The notes under the pieces are model-generated. The model was given only the letters and a program-made list of their open reading frames with translations. It had not been told where the DNA came from and searched no databases. Shown here one piece after another: positions 1-10,058 of a DNA stretch of 64,000 nt. Location of the stretch: assembly GCA_963691705.1 (NCBI GenBank), contig OY829542.1, positions 37,434,579 to 37,498,578 of the forward strand, in the 5' to 3' direction. The position numbers were made by a program, and so were the translations under genes. The first letter of the stretch is position 1, and the number at the start of each line of letters is the position of its first letter. Source of the stretch: Viola odorata. Lineage: Eukaryota > Streptophyta > Magnoliopsida > Malpighiales > Violaceae.

Positions 1-104
1 GCAGAGCAGAGGATGAAGGATAATGAGAAAGGACATAAATAGTTGTACCGGAAAAGGAAAATTAAACGGGTTTAAATAACTTTGAATTCCCAACTGTTTA
101 TAGA

Positions 105-422
105 ATGTTACGCCGTTCACTTGGTGACGATTATGGTAGGGGGAGAATTGATTCTCTGTGGTGTATTGGGAAGCAAAAAACTCTTCGAAAAATTAAAATC
201 GGGAGACGTGTCCACCGAGAATTGCTCAGTCAACCACCTCTGTTTGATAAAGATGGAATCCAGTAAGCTTTAGATAGACCTTTTGACCCAAGAACACTGA
301 TTCAACATGCCTATGGAATAACAACTGCATCAACACTCAATCACGGGGACTGGTTCTGTTTCTTTGTCACTCAGGGACTGAACAGAAATGCACTAAAAAA
401 ACGCACACACTTCACCAATTAA
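105..422 (+). pseudogene. unrecognised broken reading frame
   Basis: From an ATG at 105 one frame stays open for 53 codons, meets a TAA at 264-266, then continues in the same frame to a TAA at 420-422, about 105 codons in all. The composition looks protein-like and basic, with runs such as KQKTLRKIKIGRRVHREL before the first stop and DRPFDPRTLIQHAYG after it. I do not recognise the family. A single internal stop in an otherwise coherent frame suggests a decayed exon or a fragment carried by a mobile element. It lies left of a mariner-type terminus at 976-1010 and may be cargo of that element, whose other end would be outside the window. Chance cannot be excluded. Confidence 0.3.
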
Positions 423-975
423 CCATACCAGCAAACCTTTTATCAATTTACCTATATCTCCACAGAGCAATAAACAGAATCAATGAGGGACGTTCTACTT
501 TTATTAATGTAACGATGCTTGAGAAATCAATAATAATAAGATTTACATTATGATATGCAGGTATTGAGGTACAATTGAAATATTTACATTATGTGCGGAA
601 GGATCAAAGGTCGAATGCTCCATGATTAAAAAGCAAGAAAAATCCTTTAGGTTTGTTGGTAGATTTCAAAGGATCGAAAATGATTTCTTTTCTCACTCAA
701 CAATGTCTACCTCTCTTCAAATTGTTTGAATAACAAATGTACAAAGGAGAAGAGTGAAAGACCAAAGAGAGGGGAAAAAAGAATTTTAATTTTTTCGTTT
801 TGGCGGAGAATTAATTTGTTCCCAGTTTAGGGGATTTTCATTTCCCGCCTCCGTTTTGCCCCCCTCCCCGCTTTTGAACTTAAAAAAACTGAACATAATG
901 GCAAGTATGGTAAATAGGAGTGAGGGCGAGGGGCAAAATGGTCATTAGCACCCAGCTCCTTAATTTGGATCCAAA
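423..975. other. non-coding stretch, no gene seen
   Basis: AT-rich DNA with no convincing reading frame and no repeat I could match elsewhere in the window. It may be the interior of the element that ends at 1010. Confidence 0.4.
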
Positions 976-1010
976 AGGGTAGAACGACAGATAAATGTGA
1001 TAGGAGGGAG
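976..1010. repeat. mariner/Stowaway-type terminal inverted repeat (right end)
   Basis: The sequence reads inward to an outward end AGGAGGGAG followed by TA, and contains TAGAACGACA, the reverse of the CTCCCTCC...GTCGTTCTA pattern. It closely resembles the right TIR of the complete mariner-like element at 55,877-55,908. No left partner is visible upstream, so the element either starts outside the window or has lost that end. Confidence 0.6.
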
Positions 1011-1011
1011 T

Positions 1012-1098
1012 AGAAGATAAAGACAGGGATTGACCTGGAGCTTGAGTCTTGGCCAAGCCCTAGGCCAAGCTCCAGGTCAATCCCTGTCTTTATCTTCT
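1012..1098. repeat. perfect 33-bp inverted repeat (hairpin)
   Basis: Arm 1 is 1012-1044 and arm 2 is 1066-1098. They are exact reverse complements over 33 bp with a 21-bp spacer. Arm 2 is continuous with a short minus-strand frame running down from about 1198 that I do not recognise. Arm 1 therefore looks like an inverted copy of that sequence, placed directly against the TA next to the mariner terminus. Confidence 0.9.
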
Positions 1099-1368
1099 GC
1101 GAAAGAGCTTGGCCATGAGCTCCGAATGTCAGCATTGTGCTCCGCAAATCAATTTCCTCTTTCAACCAACCTTGATGAAGATCACAAATCCTGAACACTA
1201 AGGAAATATCTCGAGAAATACTTCAACATTAACAACAAGAACATGATCCAGCAGACGTGAAATATGAAATAATTTTATTTAAACCATAGTGTTTATTACA
1301 GATAGATATACTTTCATTACACCAGGTAAATAAATATCCAACGACAACATGAACAGATCTATTAAATG

Positions 1369-1551
1369 TTAGGAATCCCAAGCAATTGCTGCCCAAAGTT
1401 GTGCAATTCCTGCAACGACATGGGTTAGACAGTCACCAAGGCAGTCAATTGCGTCACAGACCTTGTGCTCAAACAGGGCCTGGCCATCAAGCAGATGATC
1501 ATTAACCTCAACAATAAAGTTGATGGCCTCTTGCTTTTCAGCTGGATTCAT
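1369..1551 (-). CDS. mariner-associated second ORF (ORF2), copy 1
   Basis: A 60-codon ORF starts at an ATG (reverse of 1549-1551) and begins MNPAEKQEA. It ends after AQLWAAIAWDS at a TAA. It lies just downstream of a splice acceptor (TTCTTTCAG, ending at 1563). Its counterpart at 53,702-54,019 in the complete mariner element shares MNPxEK, the FIVEV/FVTEI stretch and the core AIDCxGDCLTH. Copy 1 lacks about 40 residues present in the middle of copy 2 but has no internal stop. I know no function for it. Its conserved position behind the transposase in two elements suggests an element-encoded accessory protein or a conserved 3' exon. It could also be captured host sequence. Confidence 0.45.
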   Translation of the reverse strand: MNPAEKQEAINFIVEVNDHLLDGQALFEHKVCDAIDCLGDCLTHVVAGIAQLWAAIAWDS

Positions 1552-1757
1552 TGTGGTGGACTCTGAAAGAACAGGAAGCAAACAATTAAAAAAATATATA
1601 AAGGGGGAAATAGGATTTGCTGGAGTCCTATAAATCTCAACCGTTGAGTCTTTTGGGAAAGTGAGAGAAGACTATGTAAGTAATGGAATTGATGTTAGAA
1701 TTCTAAAGTAAACCATTATATGATCACTACAAGAAAACTTACCTAAAGTTGAGCTAT

Positions 1758-1791
<34 letters not shown>

Positions 1792-1800
1792 ACATCATCA
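1758..1800. repeat. ATC trinucleotide microsatellite
   Basis: An uninterrupted run of ATC units followed by a short imperfect tail, with a smaller run near 1866-1885. It lies inside the putative 3' intron of mariner copy 1. Confidence 0.85.
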
Positions 1801-2330
1801 TTCAACAGAAAAGGAATTCATATATTAGATCATTGTAACCAAACTTAGAAGAATTTGGTCTATATAATCATCATCATCATCATACAACCAAAAAATTATC
1901 CATTCTTTGTAAACCCAGAAAATGCATTGTAGTAGTATTTCCAATTAACAAAACATATTTTATAGGTCTAGACTATGACAGTGTTCACCTATACATCAAC
2001 TACTGCCCAAGTAAATGATCTTTACTGATCATTGCATTATGATATACGACCTATACAACCTATCTACTGCCCAAAAGATTGATCTTTACTGATGACTGCA
2101 AATGCAAACACTTAGATTGATGTATATTCTCATCATCATCATAACCCAAAATGAAGATCAATTATATGATTACTACTCATGCACAACAAAAAATTCCATT
2201 CCACTATCTACCACTGTACATGGTGATATCCTCATGTAGTCCTGCAAGCATATAATAGATAATTAATCACACCAAATCCATAATCACACAAATAACAACA
2301 ACAAAATGATTAAGTAGGATTACTTACAGT

Positions 2331-2905
2331 CTATGGGAGTAGATGAGCCCTTACTTTTGCAATGATTAAAGGGTCACATGACAGGACTAGAGGGAGCAAC
2401 CCTTGCCTTTCCAAACAGTCCTTACTCATGTGAGGGATTTTATATGTGTTATCCCCTAAAATTTTAAGAATTTCCACAATACAAGACTGAAGAGTGAGAA
2501 ATATATAATTACACTTCCTATTAGAAAACTCATTAAAACTCTTATCTACAACTGCAACCAATTCAGCCACAGACCTAGCACATTCCTTTTCTTGCAGAGA
2601 TTGTATAGCCCTAAAGAACCCAAGATCAAGGACATTAAGATCAGGAGAATTAGGGGTTTGACATGACAGTATAACATTCAATCCCAGAGAGGTAGCAGCT
2701 AAACAAAATTCTACATCATCAAGCAGGATATGTGTTTTGGTATTATCCTATTGGATTATGATTGGATCTCCAATGTTCTCTACATGCCACTTATCCCTAA
2801 TTTAAGGCAAAACCATTTCAATCATGAATTTTCCATCAAATGTGCAACTACCATCAGATGCATACCTAGGCCTAGCTACAGCTGCTAGAAATATATTTTT
2901 TGGAA
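2331..2905 (-). pseudogene. mariner transposase (C-terminal part), broken
   Basis: Reading down from about 2905, the frame encodes IFLAAVARPRY, then a block with DNTKTHI, which holds the second catalytic aspartate, then NSPDLNVLDLGFF with the third aspartate of the plant DD39D triad. It ends at a TAG at 2331-2333. Several in-frame stops lie between 2690 and 2850, so it is dead. The N-terminal DNA-binding half and the first aspartate are absent; homology stops where the MULE starts. Three bases after the stop is a strong splice donor (GTAAGTA, reverse of 2321-2327). The same arrangement is found in the copy at 52,915-52,927. Confidence 0.8.
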
Positions 2906-3049
2906 GGGGTAATAGTAAAAAGACCCCCTGTACAACCGCGAAAAATAGAAACCTCCCCTGGCATTTGAAAACTCTATTCCACCTCCCCTAAACTTATGAT
3001 CAATGGCAATTGTGTAGGCTCCATTAGTCAACCATTGACTCTGTTGGAA

Positions 3050-3509
3050 TTTACCGGTTACTACCTGTTTTCATTTTTTTCTTTACCGGTTGCCGCTTCT
3101 TTTCTATTTTCACTTTGAATTACATTCTTAATAAATAAATTAAAACCTACAACTTAAAAATGGAAAAAGAAACGCGAAAACTTAAAAGAAAATCAGATCA
3201 GTTGTGGACTTGAAAACAAAAGTGAAACGAAACTGAAATTAGTCCATCTCCAAGAGACATCAAATCAAAACTCCATTTGCGATTGTAGAAAATACCCACC
3301 ATTAACATCGTGAAGGTTGAAGACGTCTTTTTGTCTCCCTCTCTGAAGCAAGGTTAGTGAGTTGTCTATTTTCTTTGAAAAGTTCTCCTTTTACTGTATT
3401 CGATTTTGGATTTTAGTAAACAATTATGCACCGTGTGTTATTCGTTTAGGGTTTTGAATAAACAAATACATATTATTTATAAATCTATTAGGGGTTTGAA
3501 TAAAAAAAT
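3050..3509. other. MULE leader, no gene seen
   Basis: AT-rich sequence between the MULE left terminus and the transposase start. It probably contains the MULE promoter and 5' UTR. No convincing ORF. Confidence 0.4.
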
Positions 3510-4152
3510 ATGCGTTGTATAATTTATCTTTGGCCATTTAATAATATTGGAAAACAATACGATGACAGGATGCTAATTACTGTGAAGATTTTCATGGGGG
3601 GGACATGGGTCCTACTTCCAAATCTGCATTATGTGGATGCAGTGGAAAAATGTTTCCAAATTGAGCATGATAAGTTGAGCATTAATGGCATACATGAAAG
3701 AGTAATGAAGAACGGATACCTCAATGCAGTACATTGTGATGCAAAATATCCAGAGGAAGAGATGGAGGAAGGCATCAAGGGTTTGAGGAAGGATAAATAT
3801 GTGAAGAGAATAATGGCAGAGATGGTAAGGAATGGTGAGGATACACTTGAAGTGTATGTGGAATATGGCGTCAACAACCCCACATTTTTTGTCAATCTGG
3901 AAAGTAGTGATGAAGAGGACCATAGTGTAGCAAGTGATGGAGATGGATTGGAGTGTCCTCCCTTACTGCTCACCACTGCATATGTAGGCTACAATGAAAG
4001 TGTTAGTAGTGATGAAATTCACCGTGAAGGTATTGGTGGTGATGGCATACATACTGAATGTGTTGGTGGTGATGAAATTCACTGTGAAGGTGTTGGTGGT
4101 GATGGCATACATACTAAATGTGTTGGTGGTGATGAAGTAATGGAGACTGAAG
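3510..4152 (+). pseudogene. MULE transposase, N-terminal part
   Basis: The frame opens at an ATG at 3510; a second in-frame ATG at 3570 (MLITVKIFMGGTW) is the likelier start by comparison with plant MULE transposases. The PB1-like N-terminal domain is recognisable, including LEVYVEYGVNNPTFFV. It is followed by an acidic stretch with tandem repeats of about 20 residues of the type GGDEIHxEGxGGDGIHTExV. The frame is cut at 4152 by the Tat LTR. Removing the retroelement and one copy of its TGAAG duplication lets the frame run on at 16,496 without a shift, so the MULE gene was intact here when the retroelement landed. No stop occurs in this part. Confidence 0.8.
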
Positions 4153-4639
4153 TGATAAGATTAGGACTTCTAGGAAGGGGTAGGTGAGGAAAATGGCCAC
4201 CCGAAATCACTATTCTTGGTGCCTGATGTACCTGCAAAGCGCCGGAGGGGGTCTCTGGCGTAGACACTCCGATGCTTAAGTTAGTATGGTTGTTTGAGTA
4301 GCAGGGGTTCAACTAGAAATCGTAGGCTTACCTTTTGTCTTGAATGTTGGGGTATTTATAGGCAAGAAGTGGGTGTTAGCTATAGGGGACGGGCGTTATT
4401 TAGGGATTATAACGCCCATATCCCTCTATAACGCCTGGTACCGTGTGGGATGGGATAACGCCATTTGTATGGCTAAATGGCGGGTGAGACCCCTCCGCTG
4501 ATGTCGACCATCCCAGGGTTCCGTGTTGGGAGTGGGGCGATAATTATAGTGGTTCGCCTCCAGGAATAGCTACAATGTTCCGGCCTTGCTATCTAGTGTG
4601 AGGACGAAAATACCCCTGGAACCTCATCTATAGTTATCA
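4153..4639 (-). repeat. 3' LTR of the Tat element
   Basis: 487 bp, matching 16,003-16,490. It contains a TATA box on the element's sense strand (reverse of GTATTTATAG at 4352-4361). No clear polypurine tract is visible next to it at 4640-4660. Confidence 0.9.
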
Positions 4640-4835
4640 TAAGCCTAACCAAAAATGAGCCCGAGTGTGTACCAAGGGCTATCGATTCATTTTTGGCCTT
4701 GTCCATTCGACGGTCTTCGAGATGATGGTGTGGTTTGATTTTTGAGAAACGTGGCATTTCCTTATGTCTATAAATTGAATCTCTCACTGCATTAATTCTC
4801 CACATCTTTTCTGCATCTCTCTAAGTATTTCCACT

Positions 4836-5294
4836 ATGGACGAAGTGACCAAGAATTTCCTGATCTCCAAAACTCACGCTCTGAAGAATCTCACCCAGGC
4901 CAACATTGGCTTTCTGGAGTCCATGATGACTAAGACTTCCGAGGATGTTCTAGAACTTCAGGGGATGTTAACTCCTCTGTTGTCTCGGCAGGGTGCGGCC
5001 TCCATGGAGGATTTCAATCCCCTGGAGAATGTGTCGAAGATAGCCATCGCCGTCTCTTGCATCCATGTGGCCATCAACATGCTGCAGCACATGAAGGACT
5101 TACTGGGGTGCTGTTTGAAAGGCATGAGGGCCTCCTCCTCTGAACTGACCTCTCTTGCTGACACTTTGAGGGAGATTCCCTTCGCGGAGAGAGGTGATGA
5201 CGCTGGGTCCACTGCCTACCACTCACAGCCGCCTTTATGCTATTTCTATTTTATGTTTTTGATATGTATACGCATGTATGCTCAGGCCGTTTAG
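4836..5294 (+). CDS. antisense ORF A of the Tat element (unknown function)
   Basis: A 152-codon ORF starts at an ATG at 4836 (MDEVTKNFLISKTHALKN) and ends at a TAA at 5292-5294. It is opposite in strand to gag-pol. It looks like a small gene: a TATA box (TATAAAT, 4769-4775) lies about 65 bp before the ATG, and an AATAAA signal follows at 5299-5304. The protein is mostly helical-looking without recognisable catalytic motifs. The last 25 residues are hydrophobic and read like run-on past an original end. The upstream block AACCAAAAATG near 4646 recurs near 5389 before ORF B, so promoter regions may be duplicated. I do not recognise the family. Antisense ORFs downstream of pol are known from Tat-lineage elements such as Grande. 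Confidence 0.45.
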   Translation: MDEVTKNFLISKTHALKNLTQANIGFLESMMTKTSEDVLELQGMLTPLLSRQGAASMEDFNPLENVSKIAIAVSCIHVAINMLQHMKDLLGCCLKGMRASSSELTSLADTLREIPFAERGDDAGSTAYHSQPPLCYFYFMFLICIRMYAQAV

Positions 5295-5743
5295 GCTATA
5301 AATAAAATGGTTTTTCGTTAATCTTGCTTGCGATATTCTCCTTTTTAGGATGCGTAGACGATGTACCAATCTAGGACTGCCATTAGCCCAACCAAAAATG
5401 GGTCTATCACCGGTTGGACTTCCACAACATTCATTTTTCTTGTTCACTGAATTTGATTGGCGATGATAATTACTCCTCCTAACCGTTTCTTGCATTAACT
5501 TCATATTCCCTTTCCAATGCTAACTGATTGGGCAGTTTCTCGACGCCTCTTAATTAGCGCTAATTCCAAATAAGCGTGAGTAAAGAGTCAAACCTTCCAT
5601 TATAACTTATGTTCTTGAGGTGTCTTGATTACCATGCGAAAAAGTATGAGTACTCCCTCACCGTGGCTATTTAATGAATTTTTCTCACCTTTCCCTGTTC
5701 ATTTTCTTTTGTTCATTTGTCTGCGAAGTGCATTTGAAACACT

Positions 5744-6204
5744 ATGGTTGACTCTTATTCCCCGGAGGCTGCGGAACAAAATTCCCCATTACTCCTCCTA
5801 CTACTCCTGATTTCATCGACCTTTCTCCGCCGTATCCCAAAAAATGGCTTCGGCGCAGGGCGCCTAAGAAGTCGAAGAAAAGGGCTTCCAAGATTTCCGA
5901 CGTTTGCACTAACTACTCCACTTCTACGGTGCCAAGGAATAATGTGTTGTTTCCTCACTTGGAGCTTTTTATGTCTGGGTAGTCACCTCCGGCTCGTTAC
6001 GATGGTCCCGAAATTCCGGCCCCTGCTAACTTGAGGGACTAGTACGTGTCCCTTTTAGAGGGAAAAATGCCTTCTAAGGCCCACCGACCAAAGCAATTCA
6101 AAGAAGAGATGCCTAATGAATCTTTTTCTCCGTCAGATGAAGAGCTGCCACCTCCTAAGGGAGATAACTACCATTGGCCTTCTGGCTCATTTGACGAGGA
6201 CTAA
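5744..6204 (+). pseudogene. antisense ORF B of the Tat element, frameshifted
   Basis: The start ATG at 5744 (MVDSYSPEAAEQNSP) lies about 70 bp after a TATA-like TATTTAA (5668-5674). Around 5785-5791 the frame slips; the rest of the protein is in the next frame, which reads through FIDLSPPYPKKWLRRR and a basic stretch, then an acidic tail with SPSDEELPPPKGDNYHW, ending at a TAA at 6202-6204. Two in-frame TAG codons (near 5980 and 6040) break it further. An AATAAA follows at 6249-6254. The basic block KKSKKRASK could be a nuclear targeting signal. I do not recognise the protein. The TATA, ATG, stop, AATAAA layout repeats that of ORF A. Confidence 0.4.
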
Positions 6205-6566
6205 CGCGCGCGTCATGCACTTTGTAGATGCCGTAGGGCTTTTATTCAAATAAAGAAATGCGTTATACTTTTCTCTTGTTACGTTTTCCCAATAACCTCG
6301 CGAACATTGGGTAGTTAACGCCAAACGGTTAACTGCTTCTTCACTTGCGGATGCTTCTATGATGTTTGACCTTTAAAAAGAAACAACTTCTCTCTTCTTA
6401 CCCTTTTACTCGCATTTTGAATTTTTCCTGCTATTCTCTGCTCTTCTCCTTTGCTCGAAGAAAAGTCTCTCAGCCGTTCGTCGGTTCAGGCGATCTATCT
6501 ACTGCTTCCTTCTCCAAGGTACTCTGTTCCATCTTGTTCTGGTTTTTCTTTCGTTGTCTGTTTATC

Positions 6567-8872
6567 ATGCGCCGCACGAGATCTTAGACAGCCCCTCGGG
6601 AGCCTTTAGATCCTGAGATCAAAAATACTGCTAGTGTTTTTACTTGCAAGACTATTCTGCGACTCAAATTAGAGAGTCACGACATCTCCTTCCCCAACGG
6701 TTATACCTTTATGCTCCCAGATAGGCGTATGAGGCTTCACGACAGACTGTGGGGAACCCGCAGGATGTTGTATTTAAAGATGTTTCTTTATGGCTTTCGT
6801 CTTCCAGTTCATACCTCAATAGAGAACATGCTGTGACAATGTAAAATTAACCCAGCGCAAATAACTCCCTCCTCATGGAGCGTTATTTATGCTTTCCTTC
6901 GGGCTTGTGAGATGAAGAATATCTTTATTCCATCCGTTGATTTATTTCATAAGTTCTTTAGTCTTGCCTGTCGCAACGGTTTGGTCAGTATTACTCCAAG
7001 GTGGCATGACGCGTATGCCTAGTCTTTCTGGCAGAATTTTTGGGAATTTGAGGAGAGTGTTGATGACTGGAAGAGTGGTTTCTTTATTGTTGAGTTGTCA
7101 TCCCATTTATGGCGCAGGGGCTTTAACCAGGGCATCACCGATACTAACTGGGTGAAGCCGATAGTCTTGTCTAAAAAGGAATTGGCCCAGGCTAACGCCT
7201 TGTTAGAAATGGAGACACCTTTCAACATTCGAAACTTTGCTCTATATAAGCCTCTGCCGGAGTGCGTTATAGGTGAGTCTTTGTACTCTAGCGTTATCAT
7301 TTATCTTTCTCATCTACTAATGTGACATTTTGCAGGGTACGTTGACAGTCGACCATCCGGAGGGGATGTCGCTTCTACGAGAGTCGTGCCACTTCCACCA
7401 ACGTCCACTTCTCCACTCTTTAGGCCCCCACCTTATCGCAGTATCCCGTTAAAGAAAAGAAGGACTTCGGGGACGGTTCCTCAAAAGGGGAGCGGTATTT
7501 CTGCTCGCACCTCTCATTTTGTAGAAAATTGGTTGCCTCTTCGGGAGAGAGGATCTAGCTCAGGCCCGGCCACAGTCAAGACTGAAGAATTTTTTTCGTA
7601 CAAAGCTGAGGATATGGACACAGAGTCTTGCCTTCGCCAGGTTTCCAAGGCTCAACAAAAAAAACTTAGGGAGGAGTGGGAGAATCGGCCGACTGAGACC
7701 GCCGCGTGTCCTTCTCCAGCGTCGATGATGGGCCCTACCTTCCCTGATATTTCCACTCCTTCTGGTACTACGGAAGAGGTTCACCACTAGTGAACTCTTC
7801 CCTGGCCATTAACGTACCTGTGCCGTCAACTGAAGTTCCTTTGTCGGCGGGACCCTCTCCAGATGTCGGGGTTCCAATGATATCAACTGAAGCCCCGAAT
7901 TCTTCTCCAACTGTTGAGGTTCCACATTCTCCTATTTTTTCTTGTATTCCTGATGTAGCGGTAGCGGCTCCGAGTCCGGGTGCGTTTTCTGAAGCGCCAA
8001 TAAGGGTTTCTCAACCTTTGTTCTTTACCTCAGTCCTAGGCGTTAGCAGTTCTGCTAGCGGTTCTACCCCTTCTCTCATCGCTAATCTTTCCTCTCAAGG
8101 GCCTTAAGGGGCTCCTTCCCATCGGTTGGACCTGACGGGATTTGGGATTGATGGGCTTCGTGCCCTAGGGGTGTCGGACCCGTTATCACGAGATCAACCG
8201 ACAGCCGTTTTAATGGGTGAAATGCTAGGTCTTTCTGAGGACAGGGAAAGGTTTCTGCAACTTCCTCCCGATATTTAGCATGCACGCGTTATGAATGATT
8301 ATTTGGCCAACTTCTGCAAAATGCATTATTTTATCAAGGCTCATGGTAGCAAACTCTGAGATTTTTCCGACACGACGGGTTCTCAAAAGGGGCAGCTCAA
8401 CCGCGCATTGGCCAAAGTGAGGAAGTTAACACGGCTCCAGAGTCGGACTCAAGCAGAACTGGATGATTGTCGTGCTAGCTTTACGAGGGAAAAATCCAAA
8501 GGGAAAGCCAAAATTGAGGCTTTGGAGGTGCATCTGGTGGCGGTAGAGAAGAAAAACTCTCTTCTTCACGAAGAGATATCAGCCCGGGATGAGGATTTGG
8601 CCAAGGTCCCGTTAAAGTTAGACTCGTGGAAGAAGAAAACTATGTGGCCCTTTAACACTGGGTTCGTAGACTACTATAGTAGTGGTACCTTTTATCCTGC
8701 TAAGATAGTTGATTATACCTCCGCGAAAATGAATGAGATTGATGAGAGCAAAGAAGATCTTCCTTCCTCGGAAGAAGAAGAGATAGGCGACGACAACGAT
8801 ACTGAGGCACTCCCGTTATCAGATGATTCAGATGTCGCGGAGGACGTAGAAGCTTCCACTCCTCCCTGTTAA
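6567..8872 (+). pseudogene. antisense ORF C of the Tat element (gypsy-type transposon protein-like), decayed
   Basis: Starting at an ATG at 6567 (MRRTRS), one frame continues through stops at 6585, 6834 and 7020 with clear protein-like sequence, including WSVIYAFLRACEMKNIFIP and FHKFFSLACRNGLVSITPRW. This resembles the plant family usually labelled putative gypsy-type transposon protein (Transposase_28). A 63-bp GT-AG intron is predicted at 7273-7335 (GTGAGT...TTTTGCAG) and preserves frame. The second exon is proline and serine rich. The frame slips near 7787, then continues with stops at 8105, 8276 and 8360 into a charged, coiled-coil-like region (8408 onward) and an acidic C-terminus ending at a TAA at 8870-8872. 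Family assignment is from memory of pattern and needs a profile search. Confidence 0.6.
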
Positions 8873-9477
8873 TTGTCTTTCTTTCCAGATTTGAATATTG
8901 ACACCATTCGCTTTGTAATAACGTCGAAACTGTAATGTTGAAACTCCTTTTTTTGAATAATAATAAGTAATCTCTATAGTGTTATCTTCCATCTTCGTGG
9001 GGGCATTGAATATCGCTCATCTTGGCGGCTGCCAGTTGAGTTAACGCTTGGTCCCGCGTTATCCCGATTGTCGCGTTATTGCCTCCTGCTTTGGATATTA
9101 CCGTTATTCTCTCAATGAGATAGTTCAACTAACAGAATAACTTCAGGAACGAGAGTTTTCCTGATAACGATGTATGGTTGTGGATATTTTTCAGCACTAA
9201 CAGAGTATGCCATGTAGTTGTCTCCTTCTATGCAAGGATAGATATCAGAGCATTATAATGTTGCAGAATATATGTTCCCCTGGTCATATTTTTGTATAAT
9301 TCTGTTGCCTTCGTGGCGTTGGTGTCTTTATTATTTCGATACTTTCATAAATTTCCTGCAAATTTTCAACTATTGCTTTACTGTGTTAGTAAAATAGCAT
9401 GTAATGACAAGCATTAATTGCATCTATAGGCATTCACCCGCGTGTACTGGGGTATTGCTAGTGTCACTTTCTCATCC

Positions 9478-9570
9478 AGCCTTGCCGGGGCATTACTTTT
9501 TCATTCAGCCTCGTTGGATCCGGCCTTGCCGGGGCATTACTTATCCAGCCGCTTCGCCGGGTATTTACCG
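9478..9570. repeat. short GC-rich direct repeats
   Basis: The phrase CCTTGCCGGGGCATTACTT occurs twice, about 48 bp apart, and is followed by a related CTTCGCCGGGTATTTACC. It lies in the Tat 3' spacer. Confidence 0.7.
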
Positions 9571-9617
9571 TCCGGTTACTTGCTGGGACTTTTCTTTTGC
9601 TTTGCTTCTCAACAGTC

Positions 9618-9955
9618 GGCCTGGAGCGTGCCTCATCTTAGTGAGTCGTCTGATCAGGAGCGGTTGTCACAAGGATAGGATTTTCACTTCCAAGCGTTGA
9701 GTCTTCGTTTCCCCGGAGCGTGCCTCATCTTAATGAGCCGTCTGTATTAGCACGATTGTCACAAGGATAGGATTTTCACTTCCGGGGGTGCCGAGGCATG
9801 CCTCGTCTTAATAAGTCGTCTGTATTAGCATGATTGTCACAAGGATAGGATTTTCACTCCCAGCGTTGAATCTTTACGTATGCCAAGGCGTGCCTCGTCT
9901 TAGTGAGCCGTCTGATCAGGAGTGGTTGTCACAAGGATAGGATTTTCACTCCTAG
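9618..9955. repeat. four-unit tandem repeat, about 85 bp per unit
   Basis: Four diverged copies of a block with GTGCCTCRTCTTARTRAG, then a CGTCTG core, then GTTGTCACAAGGATAGGATT and TTCACT. Unit lengths vary from about 80 to 95 bp. Tandem repeats in the pol to LTR spacer are usual for Tat/Ogre elements. Confidence 0.8.
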
Positions 9956-10058
9956 CACCCTTCATTATCTGCACATTATTAACCACAACACACGAGGGTG
10001 TTCTCAATTTGACTGTTAGCACATATTATTAACGCTAGTCACAAGTTACAGGAGCATT

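Larger units (their letters stand above)
1262..2905 (-). mobile_element. mariner-like element, 3' half (copy 1)
   Basis: On the minus strand this segment holds the C-terminal half of a plant mariner transposase (2331-2905), a 3' intron and a small second ORF (1369-1551). Order and spacing match the complete element at 48,811-55,908. The 5' half is missing: homology stops at about 2905, where MULE sequence begins. No low-coordinate TIR is obvious, so the left limit is approximate. Confidence 0.75.
8873..10058. other. Tat element spacer between antisense ORF C and integrase
   Basis: No gene recognised. An AATAAT-rich possible polyadenylation region follows ORF C near 8955. Most of the right half is tandem repeats, described separately. 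Confidence 0.5.

Noticed and set aside
1758..1885. ATC/GAT repeats as a coding acidic stretch
   Set aside because: They fall in the putative intron of the mariner element and have no open frame around them.
3612..3976. Minus-strand ORFs of 103 and 115 codons
   Set aside because: Both are shadows of the MULE transposase N-terminus.
6567..8872. Treating antisense ORF C as a host gene
   Set aside because: It lies within the LTR-bounded element with matching target duplications and resembles proteins known from gypsy-type elements.
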